Origin: Trichoplax adhaerens
Taxonomy: Eukaryota; Placozoa; Uniplacotomia; Trichoplacea; Trichoplacidae
Length of the DNA stretch: 64,000 nt
Direction of reading: 5' to 3'
Assembly (NCBI RefSeq): GCF_000150275.1
Contig: NW_002060943.1
Location: 966,731-1,030,730, forward strand
How positions within the stretch are numbered: the stretch's first letter is position 1; every line of letters begins with the position of its first letter. Below the pieces are notes generated by a model, which was not told the DNA's origin, did no database searches, and worked only from the letters and a program-made list of their open reading frames with translations. Of the stretch, positions 41,347 through 53,137 are shown one piece after another. A program made the translations under genes and the position numbers.

Positions 41347-44300
41347 AATCTAGATGTTAAAAAAAAGTGCAAAAAATTGTAGAGAACAAGTTGAAACCTT
41401 GCAGCAGAATCTGACCAATATTAAAAGGAGAAAATGACAAGATTTTCCTAGCTTGATATTTTAGATATTATGCTGTGATCAAAGTGATAACTAGTCAAAG
41501 TAATGGAGCTAAGCAGAAATTGGTATCACTTTTGCATTCCATTATCACATCAAAGAATTTTGTTATTGATCACAATGGCGACTGTGTCCTCATCTATTTT
41601 ACCATGCATCGCCTATGCAGCTATGCTATAAATCGCATCAACGTATATACATTTGCCTCTATAAGTATTCATATCTGTCATAGTCAATTCTTGTTGGTCA
41701 CTTTGGACATGAGTTGTTAAAATATTGTAACAGTAAAATAGGACATCTGTTTATATCCTAATAGAAATCTTTACCTTGGAGAATTTGCCAAGTGCAAATA
41801 TAGCATTCAATAGCAAGCGCAAAAAGGATGAATTATCACGACTAATAATCCAGGTAAAGAGCCAGATATCCACGAGGTTTTACTGTATTCGTACCAATCA
41901 CTGCCTGATAATTGCCAGCAATTCTGTAGACGTTTGCCCAAAGACGAGATAGGATGGATAACCAAAAGCGGAAACTTTCAATCATTTAAGTTGACAGCTA
42001 GCTACCTGTAGTTTAACTGATCAACGTTATCAACATGAAGGGAAAGGCTTGATGGCGTGGATCTTTCTTGTTATTTATGACTTTGCTGAGATCAAGTCCG
42101 TTACAGTACAGATCACTTGGTACGATTAAACACAACTCGAAACCTCTACGATAGAAGAAAATGAATTAGCGCGTTCCATTCTAGTACCAGACCATTTGTT
42201 TTTGATATGAAAAGTCTGCCCCGAAGAGAAGGCTGCCAAGTAGGCGTTGTTTACTATAGTTTACTGGCATCAACGCTGATCAAATTTTCAATTTAATTGC
42301 ATTATTGATGAATACCATCGACTAGAATGTCCTGTGCTGTGCATTTATAGTGGTGGCAGTCCATACAAATCGTCCTAGGAGAAAGTAGTACATTAAAGTT
42401 AATGATCGAAATAAATAAAAATAAATAATAATAAATAAATACCAATGATAATAAACTTTAAAGGATGCTCTAATTAATTACAGTTATTGGATAACATGGA
42501 TGTAGAGTATTAGCATACTGACTGTACTGTGGTAATTTCGTTGTTGATTAGTTATTGATTCGTGGAAAAAAATAAGTTATAAATAAGATATTTTCCCTTG
42601 GCATGTATTGGCCTATTTATACGTAAACATCCAAATTATAGGATTAATATACTGTAAGACAGACAGTGGATCGAGATTTAAGCTAATGGAACGAATTCTG
42701 ATTTTTCCAATGCACTTGTTGAACGTTGTTCAATATTGAATCTCTCTAGAGTCATTAAAATGGAAGTTTTTAACTACGCTAACTTTAATTACATCTGTTG
42801 TCCATCATGCTATGATAATGTTGACTAGAATTGACAAAAGAAAACAACTCTATAAAATGAAAGGGGTAAGAAAAAGTACTCTAAAATGTACTACAATGCT
42901 TCCAAAATGGAGATGAAATCAACTTTTCTCTTCCATTAGTTGATGGCTAATATCCATGGTAATGCCTTGTAGAATGGCTGATCGTAACTATCTAATCTAG
43001 CAATTGATATCTTGGGCCATACGAACATTCATAAGTACAGTACGGAATTTTTGCTGTACTGTATATCGCAATTTAAACCTTTCTGGGAATAACTGTTAAT
43101 TAATTAATTAATGGACTTGCTATCCTTGTAATTTATCGCTAGTTTCAAAATCGTAGACACATTTCGATGTGAAAGTGTACACTCTTGGTGTATACCTGAT
43201 ACATTTCATCACAAATTCTACAAATATTGACTGAGTTAATATCCACCGCAAACGCTATCAACTTATCTGCAGTTTTTTCGAAGATTGACAGTAAGTACAG
43301 TGGCAATATAACTACGGTATTAATGCATACTGGACACTACAAGATATTAAAACTATGACGATATGAGTTATCGTTGCAAAATATTGATCTTATCTTGCCG
43401 ATATTATTTATCATAAGCAAAGAAATTTATCTGATGCTTTATTATTGGAAAAATTAGTTTAATTATGAGACTCTTAAGCTGAAGTTAAATTCCCCCCCCC
43501 CCCAAAAAAAATTGCATTTTCGCCCGCATATTGCGTACAAAAGGAAAATTACCCAATATCAATAGATGGTAGTTGTTTAGGAAAATGTTGCGGGCACAGG
43601 TTTTGTTATTTCTTTATTGGATTGAATAATTTTGGGCAGTGACGATTTATTAATTATTATGAAAGGAAAACAACTAGCGTTGACCTAGGAATCGAATTAG
43701 ATCGTCTAGAATAGCCCAGCCCCAGGATAGCACTTGATTTTCACGCTGGGTCCATCGCTGTTGTCGGAAATACTCGCAATTTACGGAATAAATATGAATA
43801 ACTTTATTGAAATTGGTTACTGTCATATCTCTCTTTAGTGGTTGTCTTAATTTACATTATTGGAATTGTCGCTGTTGACGAGCCTGTCGGTATCTTTTAT
43901 ATGAGAAAATAAAAACAAAATTGTTATTCATACTCCTGTGACGAGAATAAATGATAAAGGATATCACTGTCCTGATAGGCAACATAGATGGAGGTAACCG
44001 ACAAAAAATTCTAAACTGTACCAGACGTCGTGTCTGAGATTTAAAATCTGTCTACCTCACTGGTGGATAAGTTACTTATCGTTTCGCTACACAAAATAGA
44101 AAATTTAAATTGCCATCGGTATCTTTTTCTTTTACCGCCGCCTTGACGATAGATGTAGAGATCTTCATGGTCTGGCCTGGACCAGACCATGAAGACCTCT
44201 AGCTGCAAGTTTTCGATCGTTTTGTACAGTGTTAGCACATTTAGACAGAGAAATTCTAAACTGTACCAGACATGGTGGCGGTATTTGAGATTTAAAAATC

Positions 44301-45105
44301 TGTTTATCTCATGCACTAATTAGTGGACAAGTTTAGGTTCATTTCGCTAGATAAAATAGAATCACTACATTTGTCATCGATATCTTTTCCTTTTGGCGCC
44401 GCCATGATGATAGGTCTCTCCTGAGGCTTAGCGTTGAAACTTGAAAGTTTATTCTTATTTCTGTGTTACGATACGAGTATTATCATGACTTTCGTGACTA
44501 TGGCGATGGATGTATTTTTTCTTCTACCGTTATAGTCATGGCCATCAAAATGAAAAATGTGATGTTGTGACTTGATTTTGCCTTCGTCTAGTGCTTGACG
44601 TTAGTCAGTGACAGATCGAAAAAGAATTTCTGAAACTTAATTTACAGTTAACACTGTAGTTAGCCCGTTCAATTATTTATTACTCATGTCTGTACAGTAT
44701 ACCACACAGTTACTGTGGCGGTACATTTTGGATTAATGTTGATCTCCATTTCCTATACCGTGACTGCAATATTGAGCGATGATGCTTCTACGCAACAAAT
44801 GATGAAAAATAACGATGGAAAATTCTACAGTACTGTAGCGGTTTGGCCATTAATGTGCTAAATACGCAATGCAAAAACATGGTTGCGAGCGATCCTCTCG
44901 TAGTCAGAGGTAATTCAGACCTTCAGCACCATTGAAATATGTGGATACTTATTTGCTATTTCTGTCGCTTTATCAAAGAATAAGAAACGCTGCATTGTGC
45001 GCTACTTTATAAGAACTTCTATTTTTTATTCAGTTCCTTTAGCGATAGCTACAACATCGATTCCTTAAAAATTATACAAGATTGGTTTCGCATACAACAT
45101 AATTT
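41347..45105. other. Long intergenic region with repeats, no gene seen
   Basis: This lies upstream of the intronless gene and downstream of RPS25. I find no supported exon. It holds AT-rich simple repeats (AAT/AAAT rich at 42410-42440; ATTA repeat near 43097-43114), a poly-C run followed by poly-A at about 43493-43510, scattered TACTG/CAGTA palindromes (for example 43035-43070 and 44825-44837), and a duplicated block with a hairpin at 44009-44420, listed separately. Confidence 0.5.
44009..44420. repeat. Diverged direct duplication flanking a 13-bp hairpin
   Basis: Two copies of a block of about 150 bases begin TTCTAAACTGTACCAGAC, at 44009 and 44257. Both continue with GAGATTTAAA..ATCTGT, TTTCGCTA..AAAATAGAA and a (T)CATCG(G)TATCTTTT segment, ending in a GCCGCC(T/A)TGA..GATAG motif. 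Between them lies a perfect inverted repeat, CTTCATGGTCTGG (44163-44175), loop CCTGGA, then CCAGACCATGAAG (44182-44194). It may be a small non-autonomous element or a local duplication. Confidence 0.65.
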
Positions 45106-46500
45106 CTAAGATGCCTTAGTTGCACGAGTGTAAATGACTTGTGCGTGGTGTTTGTCTATAACTTTGATTAGTCCTTTCTGTTGTAATTCCTGCAAGGCAC
45201 GCTTAGCCAATGAAATACGTATTTTCAGTCTTTCTGATACGACAGATGGAGTAATAAGTTTGTAACTAGGAATTTCCTTGTAAAGCTTGTCGTAGGTAGC
45301 CTTGTCGAATAATACCAAGTTGTTCAGCTTATCGCGAGCTTTAACTTTTGACCATTTCTACAAATAGAAGGAAACATAACAGAAGTAAATTAATCTCACG
45401 ATTTGTTCAAGTTCATTACTAGCTCAAATATTCCACGTTGTGATACTGTAACGACTAAATCGTTAACTAATCAATGTAAGAATTCCATTTACTGCAGTAG
45501 AAACTTTATGTCCAGGAGATATAAATGAGTTACTGCATTACCTTACATGACATCTGACTACTGTACATCACTTTCTTGTTTCAACTTGAATATCGCAGTA
45601 GTTATCCGCGAATAATTATTACCGATACTAGCAACTAGAAAATACAGTACTGTATAGTACAACTTTTATAGAAGGACTGGTGTCCCAATCGTTTACTCTG
45701 TGTGCATCAGGAAATACATCGATACAGTCATATTGAGAATGGATCAGTACAATTATGAATATACCTTCTTTTTGGCTTTTCCACCACCAGACGCAGCTTT
45801 GGCCTTTTGATCCTTACTCTTTATCGGCTTTTTTGGAGGCTAAACGATGGTATAACAGAAAAAGAATCACTTTGACTTTTTGCATATTACCATTCCCATG
45901 ACAAAATATAGTACAGGTACAAGCACATAAAAATAAAGCGTGGACTACATCTATGATAGGAAATATGCATTCAGGAATAAACTGTTCATCATTTCAACAT
46001 AACGTAATAAGAAGGCAACATTGTACTTTCTAAGACTATCTTTGATTGGGGGGGGGGGGATACGTGAACTAAAGTACGAGTATACTGAGAACTGGACAGT
46101 CAGCTCATCCGTTTTTTCGCATGGAAAGGATGAAAAATGTCCTTAAAATGAGTTTTCTAAAACTGACTGTGTTATTTCACTACTAATCATACTAGTATTT
46201 GTCAAGAGTAAGTTTAGGTTGGCTTTCTTGCATTTTAGAATTCATTATTGCCAGAGAAAGCATCCCAGTAGGTGCAAGAATTACAATCAGTATAAAGCCA
46301 TCCACGAAAAGGACTAGGGCACACCATATTCAAGGATGAATATACTGTACATTTATCCACAAAATGAACAGAATAAGACATGGAACTATACCCCTGATAC
46401 TCAATATTGAATTCATGTTGTATAACGAGCTTTAATTAAGAATAGTATCAAGTTGAAGGCGTTGGATGGCATAAAAGATTGAAAAAAAATGGCTTACCAT
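45106..46500 (-). CDS. RPS25: Ribosomal protein eS25 (RPS25)
   Basis: This is a component of the 40S ribosomal subunit head, in the cytoplasm, known to be needed for some IRES-driven initiation. There are three coding exons on the minus strand: 46500-46498 (ATG only), 45839-45765 and 45357-45106, in phase, 109 residues (human 125). Exon 2 is the lysine-rich N-terminus ([20 protein letters not shown] then KAKKK). Exon 3 gives [37 protein letters not shown] (winged helix), then [20 protein letters not shown] and HHAQVIYTR. The first intron, right after the ATG, is typical of ribosomal protein genes. That intron and the upstream region hold the pentamer palindromes described below. The gene is divergent from ZNHIT2. 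Confidence 0.96.
46020..46090. repeat. Poly-G run in RPS25 intron 1
   Basis: A run of about eleven G at about 46049-46059 stands out in AT-rich DNA. It is poly-C on the RPS25 transcript strand. Confidence 0.7.
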
Positions 46501-47764
46501 AACTACAGATCTCCTCGCAGAACCACCGAACTAGAAAAAAGGCCGAGATGAGGTTTGCTTCCTCGTGTTACGCTAAACGTAGCAGATTTACACATGCGTA
46601 AAAGAATTGCTGCGAGCAAATAATCTCTGCTACAGTGTAGTACCGGACTGTGTACTGTACAGTAGTGTTTTCTCTTACCTGGACTGCACTGTGCACTGTG
46701 GATTCCAGCACAGTACAGTAAAGTTCCCCTTTACAGTGTACAGTGCCGTACTGTACGGTACTGTACAGTACTGTACTGTACTGTCCAATTTCTGTCCGAC
46801 TTCTGAGACAGTAGTCCCTCCGTTCTTGTACCGACTAGATGATCAACTTGTCCATTTTTGCGCAAAATGGACAAGTTCTTTTACTGTACTGTACAGTACT
46901 TGTACCGACTAGATGATGGACTTGTTCATTTTGCGCAAAAATGGACAAGTTCTTGTACTCCACTGTACAGTACTTGTACCATGGAGTAACAAAATCTGAA
47001 CAGAAACTTCCCTTCTATGGCGTGATACTATACTGTACTAGACAAGTCTGGACAGTATTGTTGAATGCAAATGTGCAGTACAATAACTGCATCATCATTC
47101 ACCCAGTGCATGTTCCAATGTATCGGATTTTGCGATGATGAACGTCAAGGACTACTAGGACTACTAGAAAAAAAAAAAACACACTTTTATCAGTCAGTAG
47201 TACACTGTATTGTACATGAAGTGTACAATCATGGACTAATCGAAGAAGACCCTTCTCCTTCTGCGAGTAGTCCATGATACAATCTACCAGTATATTGTAT
47301 ATTGAGTATACTGTACTGTACTGTACAGTATATCTGATCCGCAATGTCTGGCTCACAGCGTTGGGAGCACTAATAAAAGTCCGGTACAGTAGTCCATGTC
47401 CAATTGTCCATGAGATGTCTGTCGGTATGAAAATCGTTGATCAGCCTTAATACTGTTAATACTGGAACAGGAGGAGTCGGGCACGGATTTCGGCATGACT
47501 GACGGACAGACTGATTCACCTTGCTGACGTATTTTGCAGTGAATGTTCCAGCCATTGATGCTGAGGTTTTACTAGCACGCGAAGACATGGCGTTGCATCG
47601 CCAACCATTGCAACTTATTCCATTTTCTTGATGCCCATGGATTGTGCTAGCCTGTAAACTGTAATTACGATACAATTTAGCTCTCCTTTTTGAATACTAT
47701 GAGCTAGAGTATACTGTGTGTATATCATTATCATTCAGAACAGTTGCCTTGATCAATAAGTACC
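46501..47764. promoter_or_regulatory. Divergent RPS25/ZNHIT2 intergenic region packed with TACTG/CAGTA palindromes
   Basis: 1.26 kb between opposing start codons must hold both promoters. It is dominated by TACTG pentamers that flip to CAGTA: 46620-46800 (unbroken run about 46748-46784), 46884-46900, 46960-46980 and 47306-47333. The flips form palindromes such as ACTGTACAGT. Two tandem copies of a longer palindrome lie at 46824-46973. A 12-base poly-A run lies near 47168-47180. Short ORFs in this stretch are by-products of the repeat. Confidence 0.6.
46824..46973. repeat. Tandem pair of about 75-bp units, each containing a long hairpin
   Basis: Unit 1 (46824-46898) and unit 2 (46899-46973) both begin CTTGTACCGACTAGATGAT and end in a TACTGTAC/GTACAGTA palindrome. 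Each contains a near-perfect inverted repeat centred on TGCGCA: arm AACTTGTCCATTTT, centre TGCGCA, then AAATGGACAAGTT at about 46844-46876, with a slightly diverged copy at about 46919-46951. Confidence 0.85.
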
Positions 47765-50700
47765 ATGGATGATATTAAAATCACCGAAACCGAAGGCTCC
47801 ATTGGTAAACAGGATCGAATTTGCGAACTGTAAGATAACTGGCTTGGTTATTTCTTACTTACTGTACAAATGGACCTAATTTAACTTTCAGAATAGCTTA
47901 AGCATCTGCAGTATCATTATTGTACACTAGCTTAATGCAGTCATGGACTGTAGTCTACTGTAGTATGCAAGTTAGTGTAGCGTGTTGTCCAGTCAATATA
48001 AATACTCGTAAGAATAGAGCTCGATGTATTTCTTTGCATAGTGTAGCGTGTTGTCCATTGAATAGAAATGCTCGTCAGAATAGAGCTCGACGTATTCCTT
48101 GTATAGTGCATTATGATTGGAAATCATAATGCTCAGGTAGTATGTATACAGTGAAATGGACCTTTGTGAAATAATTATTCTTGGCAAAATGTGCTTAGGC
48201 GGCTAGATTATCCTTAAACGAAAGACTTTTGAAATCATTTTATGTCAACGCTTCTATTATACTGTGAATAATGGATATATCATTGATTGAAATAGGTGCA
48301 GGAAATGTTATTCTCGTTACACATGCCCGCGATGTAACATCAATTACTGTTCATTACAATGCTATAAATGCCAGGTAAAATGCCAGGACTTTACTATAAC
48401 CTGTGGTAAAGATAGATACGCGTCTTTTAAAGCTCACAATATATCTAAACTACAGTATTAGAAATGCTCTTACAGACAAGCATTTCTGAAAATTGATCGA
48501 AATGCAAATGAATTTGATGACTGTATCAGAAAGTCCTATTAGCGGTCAAATAAGCTGTTAAAGTATACCATATATGGCCATATTAGGGCGCTAACTAAAT
48601 TGTATCTCTTATCTGCATAAAATGATAGAAGCACCAACAATGTTCTGAAGTATTTTATAAGGATCATGTTATGGAAGAGTTAAAAAATAATCGTGCTAGG
48701 TGAACCTTCATAACATCATACAATAATACTCGTATATCACTGTATCTTCATTTTGAAGAAATAATTTGCAACAGTGTACTATTCATACATTTAGAATGAT
48801 ATAAACTTTCAACTTGCTAATTTGTGTCTTTCTATATGTTACAGTCAAGATGACAAAGAAAAAATTCTCAATATTCTGCAAAGGCTCAATGAAAGTGAAT
48901 CTATGCACGAGGGTATGCATACATACATATTCATCAACCATGCTTAGTCTATTTCTTCGTAAATTACAATTATGGGACATCTCCTCTAACTATGAGTAAT
49001 ACGTTGTAAAAGAACTATCGTTCGATAATTTCAAAATGATGTAATAATGGCTATATATTAAACCGAAACCATCAACTATGATCATTAGAGGACTCGGATG
49101 GTTTATCCCTATCTGAAAGATTGTCAGATTTAAACCTAGGTATGGTATCTTTAAAGACTGAATGAAATTTTTCACCAGTATAATATGATAATGCTTTTAA
49201 CTATATCGCATATAGACAAAGATCTCAATGTAGTCTGGGAAAAGTTGAGCGAAAAAGAGAAGCAAGACTTTGAGCAATGTCTTACTAATGGCAACATAAG
49301 TAGATTAATATCGTTGTGGCAACCGTGGTGGCGAACTAATGTAGCAAAGGTATTACCTTAAATTTGTAAATTTACCGTAAATCGTGGTGTAATAGGCAAC
49401 TTTAAACATCTTTTAACGTATTATTTTATAATAAAAGGGTGAGAGAATCAAGGTTGTCGATAACGACGATGATGGAAAATCGCAAGTGAAGCAAAATGGT
49501 CTTTTACCAAAACTTCATCGAGATTTTTTAAGTCCAGAATCAATTGGCAGTGTATGCAAGCTATAGATTACGCATTACATATTCGTACTGTATACTATGA
49601 TAATTTCATAGGAATATAGAATAATCATATTTAGCTCCATTAATATAGCTGAGAACTGAACTATTTTCTTTCATCATCAGGTACCCGCTGCGAAAGAAAT
49701 ACAGTATAACCTGATAAATATATTGTATCTTTTTATCTTGTCATCTTTGTAATAACTTTCTATTAAACTTGATATGCTATTATGGCTACGTTCATGGATA
49801 AGTACTGCAACTGTTTTGAGGATATAAGAATTAACAAAAATATCAGATATTCATACGCTTATACTTGTCGCCTATTTAACGGTGGTCACTTTGATAATCC
49901 ATTGGAAAGCATTCAGGTACCAAAAGAATGAATGAAGCTCGACTAGTTCTAAACAATTGAGTCGTACTGTATAGATATCACATTATACGTATTGCAATCA
50001 TTTTAGGTCATTTTTCAAATCAGTAATGTACTGAAAGAAAATGCTGTGTACCAAGAAGCAACATCAGCGCTTCATTACGCGATACGAGCTGTTGAAAACG
50101 TGAGTTAAATAATACTTTCTACGCAAAGTTATTACACTGCAGGTATACGACTTGATCTTATATCAATAGAAATAAATTGGTGACTCTTAACTTTTTAGAA
50201 TAAGGTTATATATAATTCAGCTGAATTCTCAATGGCAATCATAGATGACGTACATGATATTTTAAGTAAGCAACAAATGACGGAAAATGGAAAATGTTCT
50301 TTTACTATGCTTGCTTTATCTGATTTATACCGACTGTCCGAGATTGCAAGGAAAACTTTAACCAACGGTACTAATGGTAAATGTTTGCTTTTACATATCA
50401 CACTGTTTGAAGCAGTTATAAATTTGACGATGAGTACTGACTGTATCTCCGCTCTATAACCTTAGCATCTACTGCAATCAATAATGGTATTATTACTAGT
50501 AAAATCCTTTGGTATGCTAAGAAGAAAATCTACTTCTATCTTTCGTGGGCGTCAAAAAGATCGAATGATTTCATGTCCATAGCGACTACTATTTTGCTCG
50601 AACGAGGTTCATATTTAATTTTGTTATTATGTACAGCAGCGCAAATTGGCTTAACTTGCAAATATAACGCCATCATTTGATCTATTAATTGATGTTGTGT

Positions 50701-50820
50701 TGAAATACTTCAGATAACCTGAAATTATTACTAAATCAACATGAAGGTCTCAAGAGAAAAGTAGAAGACGTTATGCATAATAAAGCACCGAGATTCAGAA
50801 AGCTTGTAGAGGAGTTATAA
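47765..50820 (+). CDS. ZNHIT2: ZNHIT2, HIT zinc-finger protein
   Basis: ZNHIT2 binds RUVBL1/2 and links the R2TP co-chaperone to U5 snRNP and polymerase assembly. Twelve coding exons, all in phase, give 357 residues: 47765-47829, 48296-48374, 48629-48699, 48845-48912, 49089-49139, 49216-49349, 49438-49551, 49681-49724, 49847-49916, 50007-50099, 50199-50376 and 50714-50820. The zf-HIT domain spans residues 23-53 (CRKCYSRYTCPRC, YCSLQCYKCQ, KHQQC); an intron separates the last His and Cys ligands from the rest. Then come CSEVFYKDHVMEEL, an acidic/coil linker, the family motif VWEKLSEKEKQDFE with LISLWQPWW, LLPKLHRDFLSPES, and the C-terminal helical repeats (NLINILYSYAYTCRLFNGG). The last exon gives KLLLNQHEGLKRKVEDV and ends LVEEL. 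Intron 1 carries a tandem repeat. Confidence 0.93.
47970..48110. repeat. Two-copy tandem repeat (about 66-bp unit) in ZNHIT2 intron 1
   Basis: Two adjacent copies share GTAGCGTGTTGTCCA, then AATA.AAAT.CTCGT.AGAATA, GAGCTCGA.GTATT and a TTG.ATAGTG end. Copy 1 is about 47975-48040 and copy 2 about 48041-48107. They differ by several substitutions, so the duplication is not recent. Confidence 0.8.
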
Positions 50821-51547
50821 AGTAAATTTCAATAGAAATTTGTTAAGCTAGCCCTAATTAGGAGTATAAGTCGGTAATTTATTGAACTACATACATATAT
50901 CATTCGATGTATTATTGCACAAATTATCTAGATTCGATTGTATAAAAGGAATAATAGTAAACATTAATAATATCATTTTAAGCTTATATTTCGATGTGTC
51001 CATATCTTCCAATATATACACCATTGTACGCGTAGGTAGATTTACATCATATTTATACGATAAACTGACCATTAAATCTAATCGTTATCGATGATAACGA
51101 TCCGAAATTGTCAGTATCAAGGTAAAAATTGTACAATATCTACTATTAGACTACATTTTTCATGATATAAATATTAAAATTTGATATTATATCAAAATAC
51201 TACTAGCTCTATCAATTTTCACTAATTTCTGCATTCAAGATTTATCATTAGAAATTTGTAAGGCGCTTTATGTAAGTTACATGGAGTCCATTGTATCGTA
51301 AATATAGTATATTATACAGTATATATATATATATATATACACACATTTTCACTATGGTAAATTTAGAAAAGTGGTATCGTTACAACATGGAAATTTTTAG
51401 AGTGTTCATTACATGCAATAATATACAACACCGTATTATATTGCAAATGAATTAAGACTGTTTCGAAAAGTCACGGTCAAAACACATAGTTATTGTTTCA
51501 AGCTTTGACTTTCAAGATATCACTGATACATATTAGAACTATAGCTA
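50821..51547. other. Convergent intergenic region with (TA)n
   Basis: This lies between the ZNHIT2 stop (+) and the TMEM192 stop (-), so both 3' UTRs should be here. It holds a TA dinucleotide repeat at about 51319-51340. No gene is supported. Confidence 0.55.
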
Positions 51548-53137
51548 CTATACATTTTGTATAGGTACCGGTGATTCGGCTATATTGCTCCTATGTGACA
51601 GTTTCAACAGTCTTTTTCCCAGTTTAATATTGTGTTGTTGCAAGTACCGAATCATATCAGCTTGCTTTTCTAGGATATCATCCAGATAATCTGCATCTCT
51701 GCTAACGTAAATTATAAAACAAAGATTTGAAGGTTAATAAAATTATACTTTTCTTCGAATATAAGATTGACTACATATTTTAAATAACAAAGCAATCCAA
51801 CAACCACACTCTGAACACAAATTTAAAAACAGGCATAATTTAGTGATTATCTTCAACAGGTAATGTACTGTACATCAATATTTAGATAATTTACCTAGCT
51901 CCGGTAATAATTTCGGAATTGTACGGTGCACCACAATTTAAAACATTTTCTTCGTCAAGGTCTGGAAATGGCCGGCGTTTGTTAAATTTGGCGACATAAA
52001 CTAATAATAAGGATAGAAATTAGGTCAGCCTAAGGTTACACTTTGTTCAAAAAATTCTCATTACCACACAATATTATCATTTCTAGCTAATTTTACGATG
52101 AAAATGAATCAACTTGAATTGCAATTTTTGACATAAAGAAATTCAGATTTAAAAGCGATCGCTATTAAATAGGGTTGAAGGCATTAAATACAAAAATGGC
52201 ATGCTTCCGGTAGACTATTAAAGCAGTGCAATGGTAATAATTTGGACTTCAAGTTACTTTCGATATTTATCAAAGTATATAGCCTAATAATACACTGGCA
52301 ATTAACAATTGAGCTTCTTACCTATGTAATAGATAATACATGGTAAACACACTGCAACTTCAATGGAAGCAAAAATTTCTACATAATGATAAGGTTTCAA
52401 TACTTTGGTAGGCACTGTATCATATATGCCAAGCATTAGCAACATTGCAGCATTACCTAAATAATTTTGTCCAACATTTCTAAGCATTAATACTGATAGC
52501 ATGTCACATTTTGTACGAAATTTATTTTGATAAGAAAATTAATGAATATATATATACATAGCTAATACTGCCTTACCAGTAGATAAACAGTAGAAAGGAA
52601 CTCGTCTAATGTGCCTAGTTTTTCTGTAACATTTAAGATAACCATGATTGCGAGACAATCGATGATAAAACTGTAGTGTACCATCGATGATGGCAACAAT
52701 TAACCATAAGCCAGAGTGAAACATTGCGAGTAAACTAAACTGCGGGTAATGACCGCGTGTTATTTTTTTGGTAAGCGCGAATGGAAATGCGAATACCGCA
52801 ACTTCAAATATAATCTAAGATGAAATCATGGTCGGTTGAGTAATAAGTATTACTAGCTTTCGTGCGACACTGGCAATTTGAGTGTTGCAGCTTATCGTAT
52901 AATTCTAATTAGTTCTATGTATTAATTACTACAGCTAGATTTTAAATCTTTTCATGTTCTTCTTACCAGTAATAATCCTTCAAGTACCATTAACCAAACA
53001 GTAGGTAACGTGCTGAATCGTTGATGTGGAGTTGTCAAAACTGCGGTATCAGCTGAACTTAACATACTTTCAGCGTTAACTTCAGTAATATCGGCAGATA
53101 GATGTCCAGCATCAGCATCAGCATCAAAAAAGTATCC
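51548..53137 (-). CDS. TMEM192: TMEM192, lysosomal membrane protein (first exon not found)
   Basis: TMEM192 is a four-helix protein of lysosomes and late endosomes that dimerises. Five in-phase exons on the minus strand, 53137-52967, 52814-52577, 52492-52322, 52000-51895 and 51701-51548, give 279 residues. The signature block is GLWLIVAIIDGTLQFYHRLS (TM plus loop) with RNHGYLKCYRKTRHIRR, matching the human segment around [20 protein letters not shown]. Before it are ADITEVNAESM and HQRFSTLPTVWLMVLEG (TM1). After TM4 come VAKFNKRRPFPDLDEENV and the conserved C-terminal coil YLDDILEKQADMIRYLQQHN with IKLGKRLLKL. The acceptor at 53137 shows that an upstream coding or ATG exon must exist. I could not pick it, because the upstream DNA is filled with repeats. 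The gene is divergent from DDX6. Confidence 0.9.

Noticed and set aside
44041-44316. 91-codon ORF on the minus strand
   Set aside because: It runs through the duplicated block and its hairpin, with no similarity or splice context.
46607-47356. ORFs of 65-101 codons between RPS25 and ZNHIT2
   Set aside because: Same repeat-derived frames; they overlap each other on both strands.
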